From NCBI RefSeq assembly GCF_036860675.1, contig NZ_JAYKGK010000002.1, forward strand, positions 306,884-370,883: DNA of 64,000 nucleotides, read 5' to 3'. Both the position numbers and the translations under genes were made by a program. Shown here piece by piece: positions 44,183-53,972 of the stretch. The notes beneath the pieces are model-generated. The model ran no database searches and was not told the origin of the DNA. It saw only the letters and a list, made by a program, of their open reading frames with translations. Within the stretch, counting starts at the first letter, position 1. The number at the start of each line of letters is the position of its first letter. This DNA comes from Rosettibacter primus. Lineage in GTDB: Bacteria > Bacteroidota > Ignavibacteria > Ignavibacteriales > Melioribacteraceae.

Positions 44183-44715
44183 TATTCCCTCTTTTTTGAA
44201 TTTAATTTTGATGTAATTATTAATTCTGCAAAGTCTCGAAATGCACCATGACCGCCTTTGTGTTTAGTTATATAATCTGCAACTCTTTTTGCAAATGCTG
44301 TTGCATCGGTTGGACAAGCACTTAATCCAACTCTTTTCATAATTTCAATGTCATTTGTATCATCTCCTATGTAAGCAACTTCTTCGATTGATAATTTTTT
44401 TCTTTGAAGTATTTCATTAAGAATTTTTTCTTTTTCAAGAACTCCAAGATGAAGTTCTGATATTTTGAGCTTTTTAGCTCTGCTTTTTACAATTTCAGTA
44501 TCTTCTCTGGTTATAATTCCAGTTTCTACATTAACAAGGCTTCTTAATCTTTCAACTCCCATTCCATCACGAATAGAAAATCTTTTCATCTCCTCTCCTT
44601 TTGCTGAATAATAAACTCCAGTATCCGTAAGAACGCCATCTACATCAGTAAGAAGTAATTTGATTTTAGAAGCTTTTTTAAGAAGCTGTTTTTTAGAATA
44701 TTTTTTCTTTGCCAT
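44182..44715 (-). CDS. KdsC-like HAD phosphatase
   Basis: The 177-residue protein belongs to the HAD class that removes phosphate from Kdo-8-phosphate or N-acylneuraminate-9-phosphate. Motif I is LLTDVDGVLTDTG, motif II/III region IITREDTEIVKSRAKKL, and the late Asp pair is YIGDDTNDIEIM. It carries the small-cap lacking architecture of KdsC. The start is preceded by little; the gene overlaps the neuB-like gene by 1 bp (TAATG), with GAGGG serving that start. In this cluster it probably dephosphorylates the product of the NeuB-type synthase, so the synthase likely uses a phosphorylated sugar. Confidence 0.88.
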   Translation of the reverse strand: MAKKKYSKKQLLKKASKIKLLLTDVDGVLTDTGVYYSAKGEEMKRFSIRDGMGVERLRSLVNVETGIITREDTEIVKSRAKKLKISELHLGVLEKEKILNEILQRKKLSIEEVAYIGDDTNDIEIMKRVGLSACPTDATAFAKRVADYITKHKGGHGAFRDFAELIITSKLNSKKRE

Positions 44716-44757
44716 ATTTTTTTAGATTTATTTTGAAAAATTTTAAGGAAGACTTAA

Positions 44758-45561
44758 TTACCATGCAGTCCATCCACCATCTACAATTAGGTTAGCGCCT
44801 GTCATATATGATGAAGCATCACTCGCAAGAAAAATTAATGCACCTTTGTAATCGGTAGGTTTAGCCATTCTTCCAAGCATAGTTCTGCTTGAATATTTTT
44901 TGATGAAAAATTCATCCTGAGAATTTTCTACTCCACCTGGTGTCAATGTATTAACTCTTACGCCATCTTTTCCCCAATAAGCTGCAAGATATTTTGTAAA
45001 CATTATAACAGCACCCTTTGTGGCAGAATATGCAGGTGGTTTATAAAAATTTTGTGTTCCATCTTCTTTTTTGTATAAAGATTGGTCAGGAGCTGTAATT
45101 CCATATGTTGATGCAATGTTGATAATACTTCCATACTTCTGCTTTGCCATTACAGTACCAATAACTTGAGAACAGAGAAATACACCTGTTAAATTAACAT
45201 CTACAGATTTTTGCCAGAGTTCTAATGGATAATTTTCAAACTTTGATAGTTCGCTTGCAGCTTTGGGATTTTCAAACATATCATTAATTGCTGCATTATT
45301 GACAAGAATATCAATGTGACCAAATTTATCGAGAACTTTATCTCTAAGATTTTTTACTGATTCTAAATTTGTTACATCCAGATAAATTCCGATTGACTCG
45401 GTTGGCAGCGATGCAGCAAATTCTTTACACTTATCTTCATCTAAATCAGCAACTACAATATTTGCACCTGCATCGCTTAGAGCCTTACAATGCTCTTTGC
45501 CAATTAGCCCGATAGCTCCTGTAACAATTGCAACTTTGTTTTTTAATGAAAATAAATCCAT
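44758..45561 (-). CDS. Short-chain dehydrogenase/reductase of the sugar cluster
   Basis: The 267-residue classical SDR has the cofactor motif VTGAIGLIGKEHCKAL, the NNAAIND loop (NNAG-type), the catalytic Ser in IINIASTYG and Tyr-Lys in PAYSATKGAV. D in VVADLDEDK after the second strand favours NAD(H). It follows the aminotransferase gene by 4 bp. It may oxidise a hydroxyl to a ketone for transamination, or reduce a keto-sugar. That pairing is inferred from context only. Confidence 0.85.
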   Translation of the reverse strand: MDLFSLKNKVAIVTGAIGLIGKEHCKALSDAGANIVVADLDEDKCKEFAASLPTESIGIYLDVTNLESVKNLRDKVLDKFGHIDILVNNAAINDMFENPKAASELSKFENYPLELWQKSVDVNLTGVFLCSQVIGTVMAKQKYGSIINIASTYGITAPDQSLYKKEDGTQNFYKPPAYSATKGAVIMFTKYLAAYWGKDGVRVNTLTPGGVENSQDEFFIKKYSSRTMLGRMAKPTDYKGALIFLASDASSYMTGANLIVDGGWTAW

Positions 45562-45565
45562 AAAA

Positions 45566-46897
45566 TTACTTTTTGGGTTTCATATTAAAGTTATCTACCT
45601 TTCTAAAAACAGGCTCAACAGGTTCTCCTTTTAACATTTGCTTTAAATTATTTTTTTCAACAGCTTGCTTTAATATTGATAAAGATTCCTCAAGTGCAGA
45701 AAGCGTATAATCAATATCCTCTTCAGTATGAGAAAAAGACATATTATGAAATCCTTGCCATAAAACACCGCGTTTAATCATTTCCTGCTGCATTAAAGAT
45801 TTTTGAAGTAACGGGTCACCTGCTTTTTCATCAAAAGTAGCCATGGAACGCCAGTTATAACCTATTGCTTTCGTATAATCCATATTTAGTTTTTGTGCAA
45901 TTTCATTATAACCATCTTTTAATTTCTTCCCCATTTGATTAAGATACTGAGGAACATTTTTTTCTTTAAGCTCTTCAATAGTCGCTTTTGCAGCAGCAAG
46001 TGAAAGAGCCTCGCCGCCAAAAGTAGTGTAGAAGAAAACATTTTCATCCAATAAGTTCATAATTTCTTTTCTTCCTGTTAATATTGCTATTGGCATTCCA
46101 TTAGCAACTGCTTTTGAATAAGTTGCAAGATCTGGTGTAATCCCAAAATATTCCTGTGCACCACCGAGAGCCATTCTAAATCCAGTCCACATTTCATCAA
46201 ATATCAAAACTACATTTTTCTCTTTACATAAATCTGCAAGCTTATGTAAAAAATTATCTTTTGGTTCCTGAAAAACTACTGGTTCTAAAATTACTGCAGC
46301 TGTGTCATCATCAATTGAGTTTTTAACTGAATCAATATCGTTATAATTAAAAGTGTAAGTTAATGATTGAACTGATTCGGGAATGCCTTGATTTCTAGCA
46401 GTTACAGAAATATACCAATCGTGCCATCCATGATATCCGCAGCATAAAATTTTATTTTTGCCTGTATAAGCACGAGCTAGACGAACAGCTGCACTTGTAA
46501 CATCTGCTCCAGTTTTGCTGTATCTTATTGCTTCTGCATTAGGAATAAGTGAATGAATAAGTTCTGCTACTTCAACTTCGAGTGGGTGCATCATTGAAAA
46601 AGTAATTCCATCTTCAAGCTGCTTTTTAATTGCTTCGTCTACTTTTGGATATGCATAACCAAGTGAAAGTGGTCCAACAGCCATCATGAAATCGATATAC
46701 TCGTTACCATCAACATCCCAAACATGAGAACCTTTTCCTTTGACAAGGTATTTTGGTGCTACACCTTTAATCCACTGCCCTGGTCCTTTTGCTAATGTTT
46801 GTGTGACAGATGGAATAAGTCCAAGTGCGCGATTATAGTACTCATCAGATTTTGTGATTACAGGATAATCATTTGATAAACTTATTTTGTTTGCCAT
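45566..46897 (-). CDS. Class III PLP aminotransferase, glutamate-1-semialdehyde aminomutase-like
   Basis: The 443-residue enzyme resembles HemL: DGNEYIDFMMAVGPLSLGYA, RYSKTGADVTSAAVRLARA, CCGYHGWHDWYI, VVLIFDEMWTGFR and the PLP-binding lysine in TYSKAVANGMPIA. Paralogues of this type act in sugar clusters where they aminate or isomerise a keto-sugar rather than make tetrapyrrole. The neighbours here (SDR, KdsC-like, NeuB-like, SpsF) support a sugar role. Being true HemL is not excluded but is less likely in this cluster. Confidence 0.85.
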   Translation of the reverse strand: MANKISLSNDYPVITKSDEYYNRALGLIPSVTQTLAKGPGQWIKGVAPKYLVKGKGSHVWDVDGNEYIDFMMAVGPLSLGYAYPKVDEAIKKQLEDGITFSMMHPLEVEVAELIHSLIPNAEAIRYSKTGADVTSAAVRLARAYTGKNKILCCGYHGWHDWYISVTARNQGIPESVQSLTYTFNYNDIDSVKNSIDDDTAAVILEPVVFQEPKDNFLHKLADLCKEKNVVLIFDEMWTGFRMALGGAQEYFGITPDLATYSKAVANGMPIAILTGRKEIMNLLDENVFFYTTFGGEALSLAAAKATIEELKEKNVPQYLNQMGKKLKDGYNEIAQKLNMDYTKAIGYNWRSMATFDEKAGDPLLQKSLMQQEMIKRGVLWQGFHNMSFSHTEEDIDYTLSALEESLSILKQAVEKNNLKQMLKGEPVEPVFRKVDNFNMKPKK

Positions 46898-46989
46898 AGC
46901 TCATCTATAATATTTTTTTAGAAAATTTTTAACTACAAAATATCACAAAGTATAATTTTTTTATTAAGCTCATTGATGTGTGGAATGTT

Positions 46990-47074
46990 TAGAACACTGA
47001 TTACACAAATGCGACAAGATTTGCACAGATTTAATCTTGTGATAATCTGTCTTATCTGTGTTTACTGTGTTCTA
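46990..47074. repeat. Dispersed 'CACAGAT' inverted-repeat element, copy 2
   Basis: The 85 bp unit begins TAGAACACTGATTACAC and ends CTGTGTTCTA, with imperfect inverted arms. It lies in the 242 bp gap between the aminotransferase and cytidylyltransferase genes, thereby splitting the sugar cluster. It shares ends and internal words (GACAAGATTTGCACAG; TAATCTGTC) with the other copies. Confidence 0.75.
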
Positions 47075-47139
47075 TTATAAATTTTCATTTCTCAACAAAT
47101 TATTTGCTTTGCTCAGTTTTATAACAAAATTAATATCAA

Positions 47140-47967
47140 TTATTCTTTATTCTCATTTAATCCCATCTTTTGTTTTATCTTTGCTTTATAATCATCAATA
47201 TGTTTTAACTCATCCAGATGATTTTCATACCAGTATTTCCCAATATACTTTTTATTAATTTCATAGATATCGGGTTTTTGTTTCAATAAATTTATAATGT
47301 CATAAAGTCCAAATAGATAATTAGGTTCATACAGCTCTTCATAAATTCTTTTTACAAATTGATAATCTTCTTCGAAGTCAATCGTCCAGCGGTGAGTTGT
47401 AGAATAATCAAGTCCTGTTTCCCATGTTACATTACCAATTCTAAATTTATCTGGATTTTCCCAGATATATGGAGTTGTGTGTTCACGTTCAAAATCCCTG
47501 GCTGCTTCTTTCCATGCACGTTCTAATGCAGAAAAGGAAACAACTTCAACATCATTTCCATCTGGATAAGTAGCAGGATGAAGATTACTCACATAATCAT
47601 ATTTATCAGAGTTATCAATATAATATTTAATAACCGCATCAATTATATGTGGGTCAATCAATGGACAATCTGAAGGAATTTTTACTACTGCATCTGCATT
47701 ATAAATCTTACCTGCTTGATAATGCCTGTCCAGCAAGTCTGTTAAATCTCCTCTAAAACAATTTAAATTATTTTCCAGACACAATAATTCAATCTGGTCA
47801 TCTTCTGAATTTGATGAAGTTGCAATAACAAGTTCTCCAATAAATTTAGATTGTTTTACTCTTTCAACCATTCTGAGCAAAAGTGGCTTTCCGAGAACAG
47901 GCAACATAACTTTGCCCGGAAGTCGTGTAGAAGATATTCTTGCTTGAATTACAGTTACAATTTTCAT
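47140..47967 (-). CDS. SpsF-type cytidylyltransferase
   Basis: The 275-residue protein is a nucleotidyltransferase of the CMP-sugar synthase-like group: IQARISSTRLPGKVMLPV at the nucleotide site, then VVKIPSDCPLIDPHIIDAVI. SpsF and its relatives activate sugars in surface polysaccharide pathways. Here it would take the place of NeuA/KdsB, which have similar folds and give a CMP-linked sugar. GH97, neuB-like and KdsC-like lie downstream, and a GT-B-like gene lies 47 bp upstream. Confidence 0.85.
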   Translation of the reverse strand: MKIVTVIQARISSTRLPGKVMLPVLGKPLLLRMVERVKQSKFIGELVIATSSNSEDDQIELLCLENNLNCFRGDLTDLLDRHYQAGKIYNADAVVKIPSDCPLIDPHIIDAVIKYYIDNSDKYDYVSNLHPATYPDGNDVEVVSFSALERAWKEAARDFEREHTTPYIWENPDKFRIGNVTWETGLDYSTTHRWTIDFEEDYQFVKRIYEELYEPNYLFGLYDIINLLKQKPDIYEINKKYIGKYWYENHLDELKHIDDYKAKIKQKMGLNENKE

Positions 47968-48014
47968 TTTATATTTTTTTGTTTGATATTTTCGCTAACT
48001 ATATATCAAAAATA

Positions 48015-49022
48015 TCAAACTGCCTTAAGTTCATACTGCTCATGAATATCTTCAAGAGAGTAATCTCGAGATTCTAAAAGATGAATTCCTATTCTTGCAA
48101 TTCTTTCAGCTGAGGTTCCGTTATTTTGAATTGGCATTAATTCTTTCAATTCATTAATATCAAAAGAGGAATAAACCTCTTTCCCTAAAGCAAGTCCAAT
48201 ATATACAACAGAAGAATATCGAGTAATCAAAACATCACAGTTCGCTATCATATGATTTGTATTTCCATTTTGAAATATTAGAGCTCCTGGAGCATACTTA
48301 TTTATTTCCCGAACAGCTCTTTCATATTTTTCATTTGGATGCAGCTTAAATATTAATTGACGGCCATTAGCAATTTCCACACACTTTTTAATAAACTTTT
48401 TCCTGTTTTCGTATTTAAATGTTTCGCGCATATCAGATGTAGCAACAAGTACATAATTTTTATAAGGAAAATCATTATTCAAATATTGTTTGGCATTATC
48501 AAAATTTGGAATGCCTGTTACAATAATTTTTTCAGGTTCTGCTCCTTTTTTGATAAATAACTTTTTGTATCCTTCCGAAGCTACACAAAATATATCGTAT
48601 AAATTTGACATTCCCATTGCAGAAGTACTTGCTATCCATCTAGGAAAGTTAAAATACTTTACCAAGTAAAAACCAATATTCTCCGGGTCAGTCATCCCTT
48701 CCTGAACAAGTATTATTTTTTTATTTCTAATATTCTTCGGAATAATTAGGTCTGCACAGGTATAAACTAAATCATAATCATTGCTTAAGCCTTTGTAATC
48801 AACTTTTAATTCATTTTTCTTAAGATATTCTTCGGTTTGTTTTTTAAAATTGCCGCCAAGAATTGTAAAATCAAGAATTCCTTTTTTAGCAAGCCATCCT
48901 AAAAATCCATCACTATAGTAAGGAGTAAAATAACAATCATAATCCTGCATATGCATTGAAATTTTATGCATCATGGTAGTTTGATTTAATGAACCGCAGA
49001 TGAATAAAATTTTCTTTTTCAT
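48015..49022 (-). CDS. GT-B-type transferase, CDP-glycerol glycerophosphotransferase-like
   Basis: The 335-residue protein shows a GT-B-like fold: ILFICGSLNQTTMMHKI at the N-terminus, IILVQEGMTDPENIG, then KLHPNEKYERAVREI and NCDVLITRYSSVVYIGLALGK in the donor-binding half. These elements occur in CDP-glycerol glycerophosphotransferases and in sialyl/polysialyl-like transferases. The gene heads the sugar cluster on the minus strand. It may transfer the CMP-activated sugar. No membrane segment is evident. Confidence 0.72.
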   Translation of the reverse strand: MKKKILFICGSLNQTTMMHKISMHMQDYDCYFTPYYSDGFLGWLAKKGILDFTILGGNFKKQTEEYLKKNELKVDYKGLSNDYDLVYTCADLIIPKNIRNKKIILVQEGMTDPENIGFYLVKYFNFPRWIASTSAMGMSNLYDIFCVASEGYKKLFIKKGAEPEKIIVTGIPNFDNAKQYLNNDFPYKNYVLVATSDMRETFKYENRKKFIKKCVEIANGRQLIFKLHPNEKYERAVREINKYAPGALIFQNGNTNHMIANCDVLITRYSSVVYIGLALGKEVYSSFDINELKELMPIQNNGTSAERIARIGIHLLESRDYSLEDIHEQYELKAV

Positions 49023-49248
49023 AAATACCCGTTTTTAAAAAACAATATTAAAAAAAATTTATTAACCTTTTGTTACTCTAATGTTATCTTTTGATTAAAA
49101 AATTATTAAATCATTTACCAGCTCATAAAAATAATTTCAATAATATTCTTTATAAAAATATTGAACAGCAAAAACAAATTTAAACTTGTTAATGATTAGT
49201 TAATATTGTGTTAATATTCTCTTAACAAGGGAACTATAAATTTGTTAT

Positions 49249-50187
49249 ATGAAAAAAATAAAATTAGCACACATTTCCGATTTACATCTTTGTAAAAATT
49301 ACAAAAAGCAAAATATTCGTCGTCTTCAACACTTAATTAAACTTGCTGTAGAAGAAAATATCGACCATTTAATTATTACCGGCGATATTTCAGATAACTC
49401 AAATGAAAATGACTATATAATACTAAGAAAGATTCTTGAAACAAACAAACTATTTAATTTTGATAAAACATCCTTAGTAATTGGGAATCATGATATATTT
49501 GGCGGCATTCAGTCAATTAATGATATATCTAATTTCCCATTAAAATGTTTACAGACAAATTATGAAGAAAAAATTCTTTCATTCAAAAATTATTTTAAAG
49601 AACTTTTTGAAAATACAATTACTGTTTCTAAAAACATTTACCCTTATGCAAAAATAATTGGGAATATTGTATTAATAGGACTCAACTCAATTGACAAATA
49701 TTCAAAAGTAAAAAATCCTTTTGCATCAAATGGCAAAATTTCCAAACAACAAAAAAAAGAGCTAAAAAAATTATTCGACCTGCCTTCGATTAAAAGCAAA
49801 TTAAAAATCATAATGATTCATCATCACTTCTATAAAAATAATGTAGAAGCTAAAAGTTCGTTCAATGCATTATGGAATAAAATAGAAAGCTACACAATGA
49901 AATTAAGAGGCAAGAAAAAACTGATTAAATTATTCAAGAAAAACAATGTCAAACTTGTTCTTCATGGTCACAGTCATGAATTAAAAGAATACAGCAGAAA
50001 AGGAATAAAATTTATAAATGCTGGCGGGTCAATAGAAAGCGATGAAAGATCAGAACCAGGTTTATTTATCATTGAAATTGATAATGAAAATATTAAAATC
50101 AATTTAAAGATTATAAATGCTGATAATAACAGCCATCAAAAAGAAAAAATTTATAATAAAGAAATATTTGCTACAGTCACCTCATAA
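49249..50187 (+). CDS. Calcineurin-like metallophosphoesterase
   Basis: The 312-residue protein has the dimetal phosphoesterase motifs in order: ISDLHLC, ITGDISDN, IGNHDIF, MIHHHFY and LHGHSHE. It resembles CpdA-type cyclic nucleotide or lipid phosphoesterases. No signal peptide. The substrate is unknown. The gene is monocistronic, between the sugar cluster and the Rnf operon. Confidence 0.88.
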   Translation: MKKIKLAHISDLHLCKNYKKQNIRRLQHLIKLAVEENIDHLIITGDISDNSNENDYIILRKILETNKLFNFDKTSLVIGNHDIFGGIQSINDISNFPLKCLQTNYEEKILSFKNYFKELFENTITVSKNIYPYAKIIGNIVLIGLNSIDKYSKVKNPFASNGKISKQQKKELKKLFDLPSIKSKLKIIMIHHHFYKNNVEAKSSFNALWNKIESYTMKLRGKKKLIKLFKKNNVKLVLHGHSHELKEYSRKGIKFINAGGSIESDERSEPGLFIIEIDNENIKINLKIINADNNSHQKEKIYNKEIFATVTS

Positions 50188-50375
50188 TTTCTCAAAATAA
50201 CAAATCATTTTTTCAAATCTGAAAAGTAAATTCAATTTAAGCTCCGATTAGCCTGTTTACCTTTGATTATATGTCTTTAATCAAATATTTACCTGGAATA
50301 AATAATAATATTCAATAAAATTAATGGCATAAATTATGCGTTAGTAAGTATTCTGTTCTATTAAATGAGATACTT

Positions 50376-51695
50376 ATGCTTTTATTAAATAATAAAAAAA
50401 CTTTTAAGGGGGGGATTCATCCCAGAGATTATAAAGAATTATCAGAAAATCTTCCTCTGGAAATTATGCCAACTCCAAAACAAGTTATTATTCCTCTCTC
50501 ACAACATACTGGAAAACCTGCACGACCTCTAATTAAAAAAGGGATGGAAATTAAAACTGGAGAATTAATTGCAGAGCAGAATGGTTTTATTTCTTCAAAC
50601 ATTCACAGTTCGGTTACTGGAAAAATTACAAAGATTGGTGAAGCAGTTTATTTCAATGGATTAATGAGAGAATCAATTTTCATTGAATCTTATGAAAACG
50701 AAGAATTTGTTAAACTGCCTCCTCTCGATTCTGAAAAAGTCACCTCCGAAGAAATAATTCAAAGAGTTAAAGATGCTGGAATTGTAGGATTAGGTGGAGC
50801 TGCATTTCCAACTTATGTAAAACTTTCGCCTCCGCCTGATAAAAAAATTGATTACATAATTCTTAATGGCTGCGAATGTGAACCCTATTTAACAAGAGAT
50901 TATAGATTAATGCTTGAAAGAACTGATGATGTAATTTCAGGACTTCGATTAATTATGAAAGCTGCAAATGTAAAAAAAGGAATAATTGGGATTGAGGATA
51001 ACAAAATAGAAGCCATCAATAAACTTGAAAAAGCTGTATCAAACTTTTCTGATATTACTGTAATTGCTCTTAAAACAAAATATCCGCAGGGTGCAGAAAA
51101 GATGCTAATTAAAGCAGCAACTGGAAGAGAAATTCCTCCTGGCAAACTTCCTTTTGATGTGGGTTGCATTATTCAAAATATTGGAACTGCTGTAGCCATT
51201 CACGATGCTGTAACAAAGGGAGAACCTCAAACAACTGCTGTTTTAACAGTTTCTGGCAAAGGAATTAACCAACCTAAAAATTTAATTGTTAGAGTTGGAA
51301 CACCTTTAATTGATGTTTTAAATTTTTGTGGTGGCATTAAAGAAGATGCAGAAAAAATAATTTTTGGCGGTCCAATGATGGGCTTTGCTCAATATGATTT
51401 ATCTGCTCCAATTACTAAAGCTACCTCGGGTATACTTGTTCTTACGGAAGACGAAGCATATCACTTTGAAGAAACAAATTGTTTAAGATGTGGAAAATGT
51501 GTTGAAGTTTGTCCTCTAAATTTAATTCCAACTCGATTGGTTCGCTTGGTTCAGTTTAAAAAATATGAAGAGGTGAAAAAACTTGGAATAACTACATGTA
51601 TGGAATGTGGAACATGCACATATAGTTGTCCAGCAAATATTCCTCTTGTTCAATGGATAAGATCAGGAAAACAAAAAGTTGTTATCATGACATAG
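50376..51695 (+). CDS. rnfC: Rnf complex subunit C
   Basis: RnfC is the peripheral NADH-binding subunit of the ferredoxin:NAD oxidoreductase. The 439-residue protein starts with FKGGIHPRDYKELSE, has the flavin/NAD-binding Rossmann region (AGIVGLGGAAFPTYVKL, NGCECEPYLTRDYRLML), and ends with two [4Fe-4S] motifs, CLRCGKCVEVCP and CMECGTCTYSCP. A run of seven G lies at 50408-50414 within the early coding region. It is the first gene of the Rnf operon. Confidence 0.95.
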   Translation: MLLLNNKKTFKGGIHPRDYKELSENLPLEIMPTPKQVIIPLSQHTGKPARPLIKKGMEIKTGELIAEQNGFISSNIHSSVTGKITKIGEAVYFNGLMRESIFIESYENEEFVKLPPLDSEKVTSEEIIQRVKDAGIVGLGGAAFPTYVKLSPPPDKKIDYIILNGCECEPYLTRDYRLMLERTDDVISGLRLIMKAANVKKGIIGIEDNKIEAINKLEKAVSNFSDITVIALKTKYPQGAEKMLIKAATGREIPPGKLPFDVGCIIQNIGTAVAIHDAVTKGEPQTTAVLTVSGKGINQPKNLIVRVGTPLIDVLNFCGGIKEDAEKIIFGGPMMGFAQYDLSAPITKATSGILVLTEDEAYHFEETNCLRCGKCVEVCPLNLIPTRLVRLVQFKKYEEVKKLGITTCMECGTCTYSCPANIPLVQWIRSGKQKVVIMT

Positions 51696-51754
51696 ATATT
51701 TATATCCATTCATTAAATAATTAAAAAAATACTAAATATGAAATAAAATTAATC

Positions 51755-52720
51755 ATGGAAAAATTAAACAGATTAGAATTAAGCAGCTCGCCGCATATTC
51801 ACTCAAAGTGGTCAACAAAAAAGGTAATGTGGTTTGTTGTACTTTCATTACTTCCTCCTTTAATATCAGGTGTTATTTTCTTTGGTGTATATCAATTACT
51901 AATTGTTTCGGTCAGCATTTTCTTTGCTGCTATTACAGAAGCTATTATCAAAAAAATTCGTAAAAAGAAAATTACAATTGATGATGGAAGTGCAGTAGTA
52001 ACTGGAATATTACTTGGATTAATTCTCCCTCCAAATTTTTCATTAACTGCAACTGCATTAGGAGCAATATTTTCAATAGCAATTGGCAAAGAATTATTTG
52101 GCGGACTGGGTTTTAATATATTCAATCCTGCATTAATTGGAAGAGCATTTTTACAGGCAGCTTTTCCAGTTGCAATGACAACATGGTCAAAACCAAATTT
52201 TTCTGTTGATACAATATCATCAGCCACACCGCTTGCTGCTTACAAATTCGATAGAATACTTACTAAACTTGAACCTATGATTATAGGAAACATTGGCGGT
52301 TCAATCGGCGAAACTTCTGCTATTGCAATTTTAGCCGGTGGAATTTTTCTAATTATTGTTGGAATTGTAAACTGGAGAATTCCTATTTCTATGATAGCTG
52401 GAATAATTCTTTTTGGAGGAATATTCTGGATAATTGACCCGATAAAATATCCAAATCCTTTATTCCACATTTTTGCCGGTGGTTTTCTTCTTGGAGCTTT
52501 TTACATGGCTACTGATTGGGTTACATCTCCAGTTACTTCAAAAGGAATGTGGATTTTCGGATTTTGCATTTCATTAATCATTGTTATAATTAGAATTTTT
52601 GGCGGTCTACCCGAAGGGGTAATGTATGCAATACTTATTATGAATGCATTTGTGCCTTTAATTAATAGGTTGACTGTACCAAGAATTTTTGGAGAACAAA
52701 TCCGGAGCTTGCAGGGATGA
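51755..52720 (+). CDS. rnfD: Rnf complex subunit D
   Basis: The 321-residue membrane subunit has eight or more hydrophobic helices. It carries the covalent FMN site in DTISSATPLAAYK (Thr of the SGAT-like motif) and LFGGLGFNIFNPALIGRAFLQ, a family hallmark. Gene order after rnfC is standard and it overlaps rnfG by 4 bp (ATGA). RnfD likely participates in ion translocation. Confidence 0.95.
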   Translation: MEKLNRLELSSSPHIHSKWSTKKVMWFVVLSLLPPLISGVIFFGVYQLLIVSVSIFFAAITEAIIKKIRKKKITIDDGSAVVTGILLGLILPPNFSLTATALGAIFSIAIGKELFGGLGFNIFNPALIGRAFLQAAFPVAMTTWSKPNFSVDTISSATPLAAYKFDRILTKLEPMIIGNIGGSIGETSAIAILAGGIFLIIVGIVNWRIPISMIAGIILFGGIFWIIDPIKYPNPLFHIFAGGFLLGAFYMATDWVTSPVTSKGMWIFGFCISLIIVIIRIFGGLPEGVMYAILIMNAFVPLINRLTVPRIFGEQIRSLQG

Positions 52721-53280
52721 AAAAAACTATCAAAATTATTGTTGTGTTGACTATTATTGGAATAATTTCCGGTGCATTGCTTACAAAAGTAAACGAATGG
52801 GCAAGTCCATTAATAGCAGCAAATAAAAAAGCAGAAACAGAAAAAGGAATTTTTCTTGTTCAACCTGATGGAAAGTATTACGAAAAAATTAACACAAATG
52901 ATATTGAAATCTACAAAGTATTTGATGACAATAAAAATTTTATTGGCTATTCTTTAGCTTTTGAAGGAAATGGTTTCCAGGGAAAAATTAGATTGATGGT
53001 GGGATTGTCAACCGACTTAAATAAAATTACTTCTCTTGAAATCTTAGAACAAGTTGAAACTCCCGGACTGGGTACAAAAATCACCGAAGAACCTTTTAAG
53101 AATCAATTTAAAGGTCTTCAAACATTTCCTCAAATTAATTGGATAAAAGGGAAAACTCCTGAAGAACCAAATGAGATTCAAACAATTACCGGTGCTACAA
53201 TATCTTCAAAGTCTGTAGTCGCAATTGTGAATAATGGAATCCAAAAAGCACGCAGCTTAAAAGAAAGAGGTTCTTTATGA
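52717..53280 (+). CDS. rnfG: Rnf complex subunit G
   Basis: The 187-residue subunit has one N-terminal membrane anchor and an FMN-binding domain with the flavinylation site in QTITGATISSKSVV, where the second Thr receives FMN phosphoester linkage through ApbE. VETPGLGTKITEEPF is another family motif. It overlaps both rnfD and rnfE by 4 bp. Confidence 0.95.
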   Translation: MKKTIKIIVVLTIIGIISGALLTKVNEWASPLIAANKKAETEKGIFLVQPDGKYYEKINTNDIEIYKVFDDNKNFIGYSLAFEGNGFQGKIRLMVGLSTDLNKITSLEILEQVETPGLGTKITEEPFKNQFKGLQTFPQINWIKGKTPEEPNEIQTITGATISSKSVVAIVNNGIQKARSLKERGSL

Positions 53281-53960
53281 AAAAGCAAGTTTCTATCTGG
53301 AAAGAATTTACAAAAGGTTTATGGGAAATAAATCCAACTTTTAAACAGATACTTGGAATGTGTCCAACTCTTGCTGTAACAGTTTCAGCAATAAATGGAA
53401 TAGCAATGGCACTTGCAACAACATTTGTTCTTGTATTTTCAAGCTTTTTAATTTCATGCGTTCGTAAGCTAATTCCTAATCAAGTTAGAATTGCATCTTA
53501 TATTGTAATCATTGCAACTTTTGTAACAATTGCAGATTTAGTAATGAAAGCAAAATTTCCAGAACTAAGTAAAGCTCTTGGTCCTTTTGTGCCATTGATT
53601 GTCGTAAATTGCATTATTCTAGGCAGAGCCGAAGCTTTTGCATCAAAAAATTCTCCTATAAGATCAATAATGGATGCACTTGGTAATGGTGTCGGATTTT
53701 TAATTTCACTTACTGTTATTGGAAGTATAAGAGAATTACTTGGTTCAAGAACAATTTTTGGTTATCAGATTCTCCCTGATTCATTTGAACCTTTACTTGT
53801 AATGATTTTACCTGCAGGTGCATTTATAACTTTAGGATTACTAATGGGAATTGCAAATGCATATGTTGAAAGAAAGAAAAACATTGAACACAAATCATTA
53901 ATTGAGAAATACAGAAAAAATTATTCGTCTGAAATAAATCTTTCTCAAAATGCCGAGTAA
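53277..53960 (+). CDS. rnfE: Rnf complex subunit E
   Basis: The 227-residue integral membrane subunit shows LWEINPTFKQILGMCPTLAV at its start and FVPLIVVNCIILGRAEAFAS in the middle, both characteristic of RnfE/NqrD. Cys residues in GMCP and VNC match the membrane [2Fe-2S] site shared with RnfA. About six helices are seen. A short C-terminal tail is polar. Confidence 0.95.
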   Translation: MKKQVSIWKEFTKGLWEINPTFKQILGMCPTLAVTVSAINGIAMALATTFVLVFSSFLISCVRKLIPNQVRIASYIVIIATFVTIADLVMKAKFPELSKALGPFVPLIVVNCIILGRAEAFASKNSPIRSIMDALGNGVGFLISLTVIGSIRELLGSRTIFGYQILPDSFEPLLVMILPAGAFITLGLLMGIANAYVERKKNIEHKSLIEKYRKNYSSEINLSQNAE

Positions 53961-53972
53961 GCGGAGGAGTAA

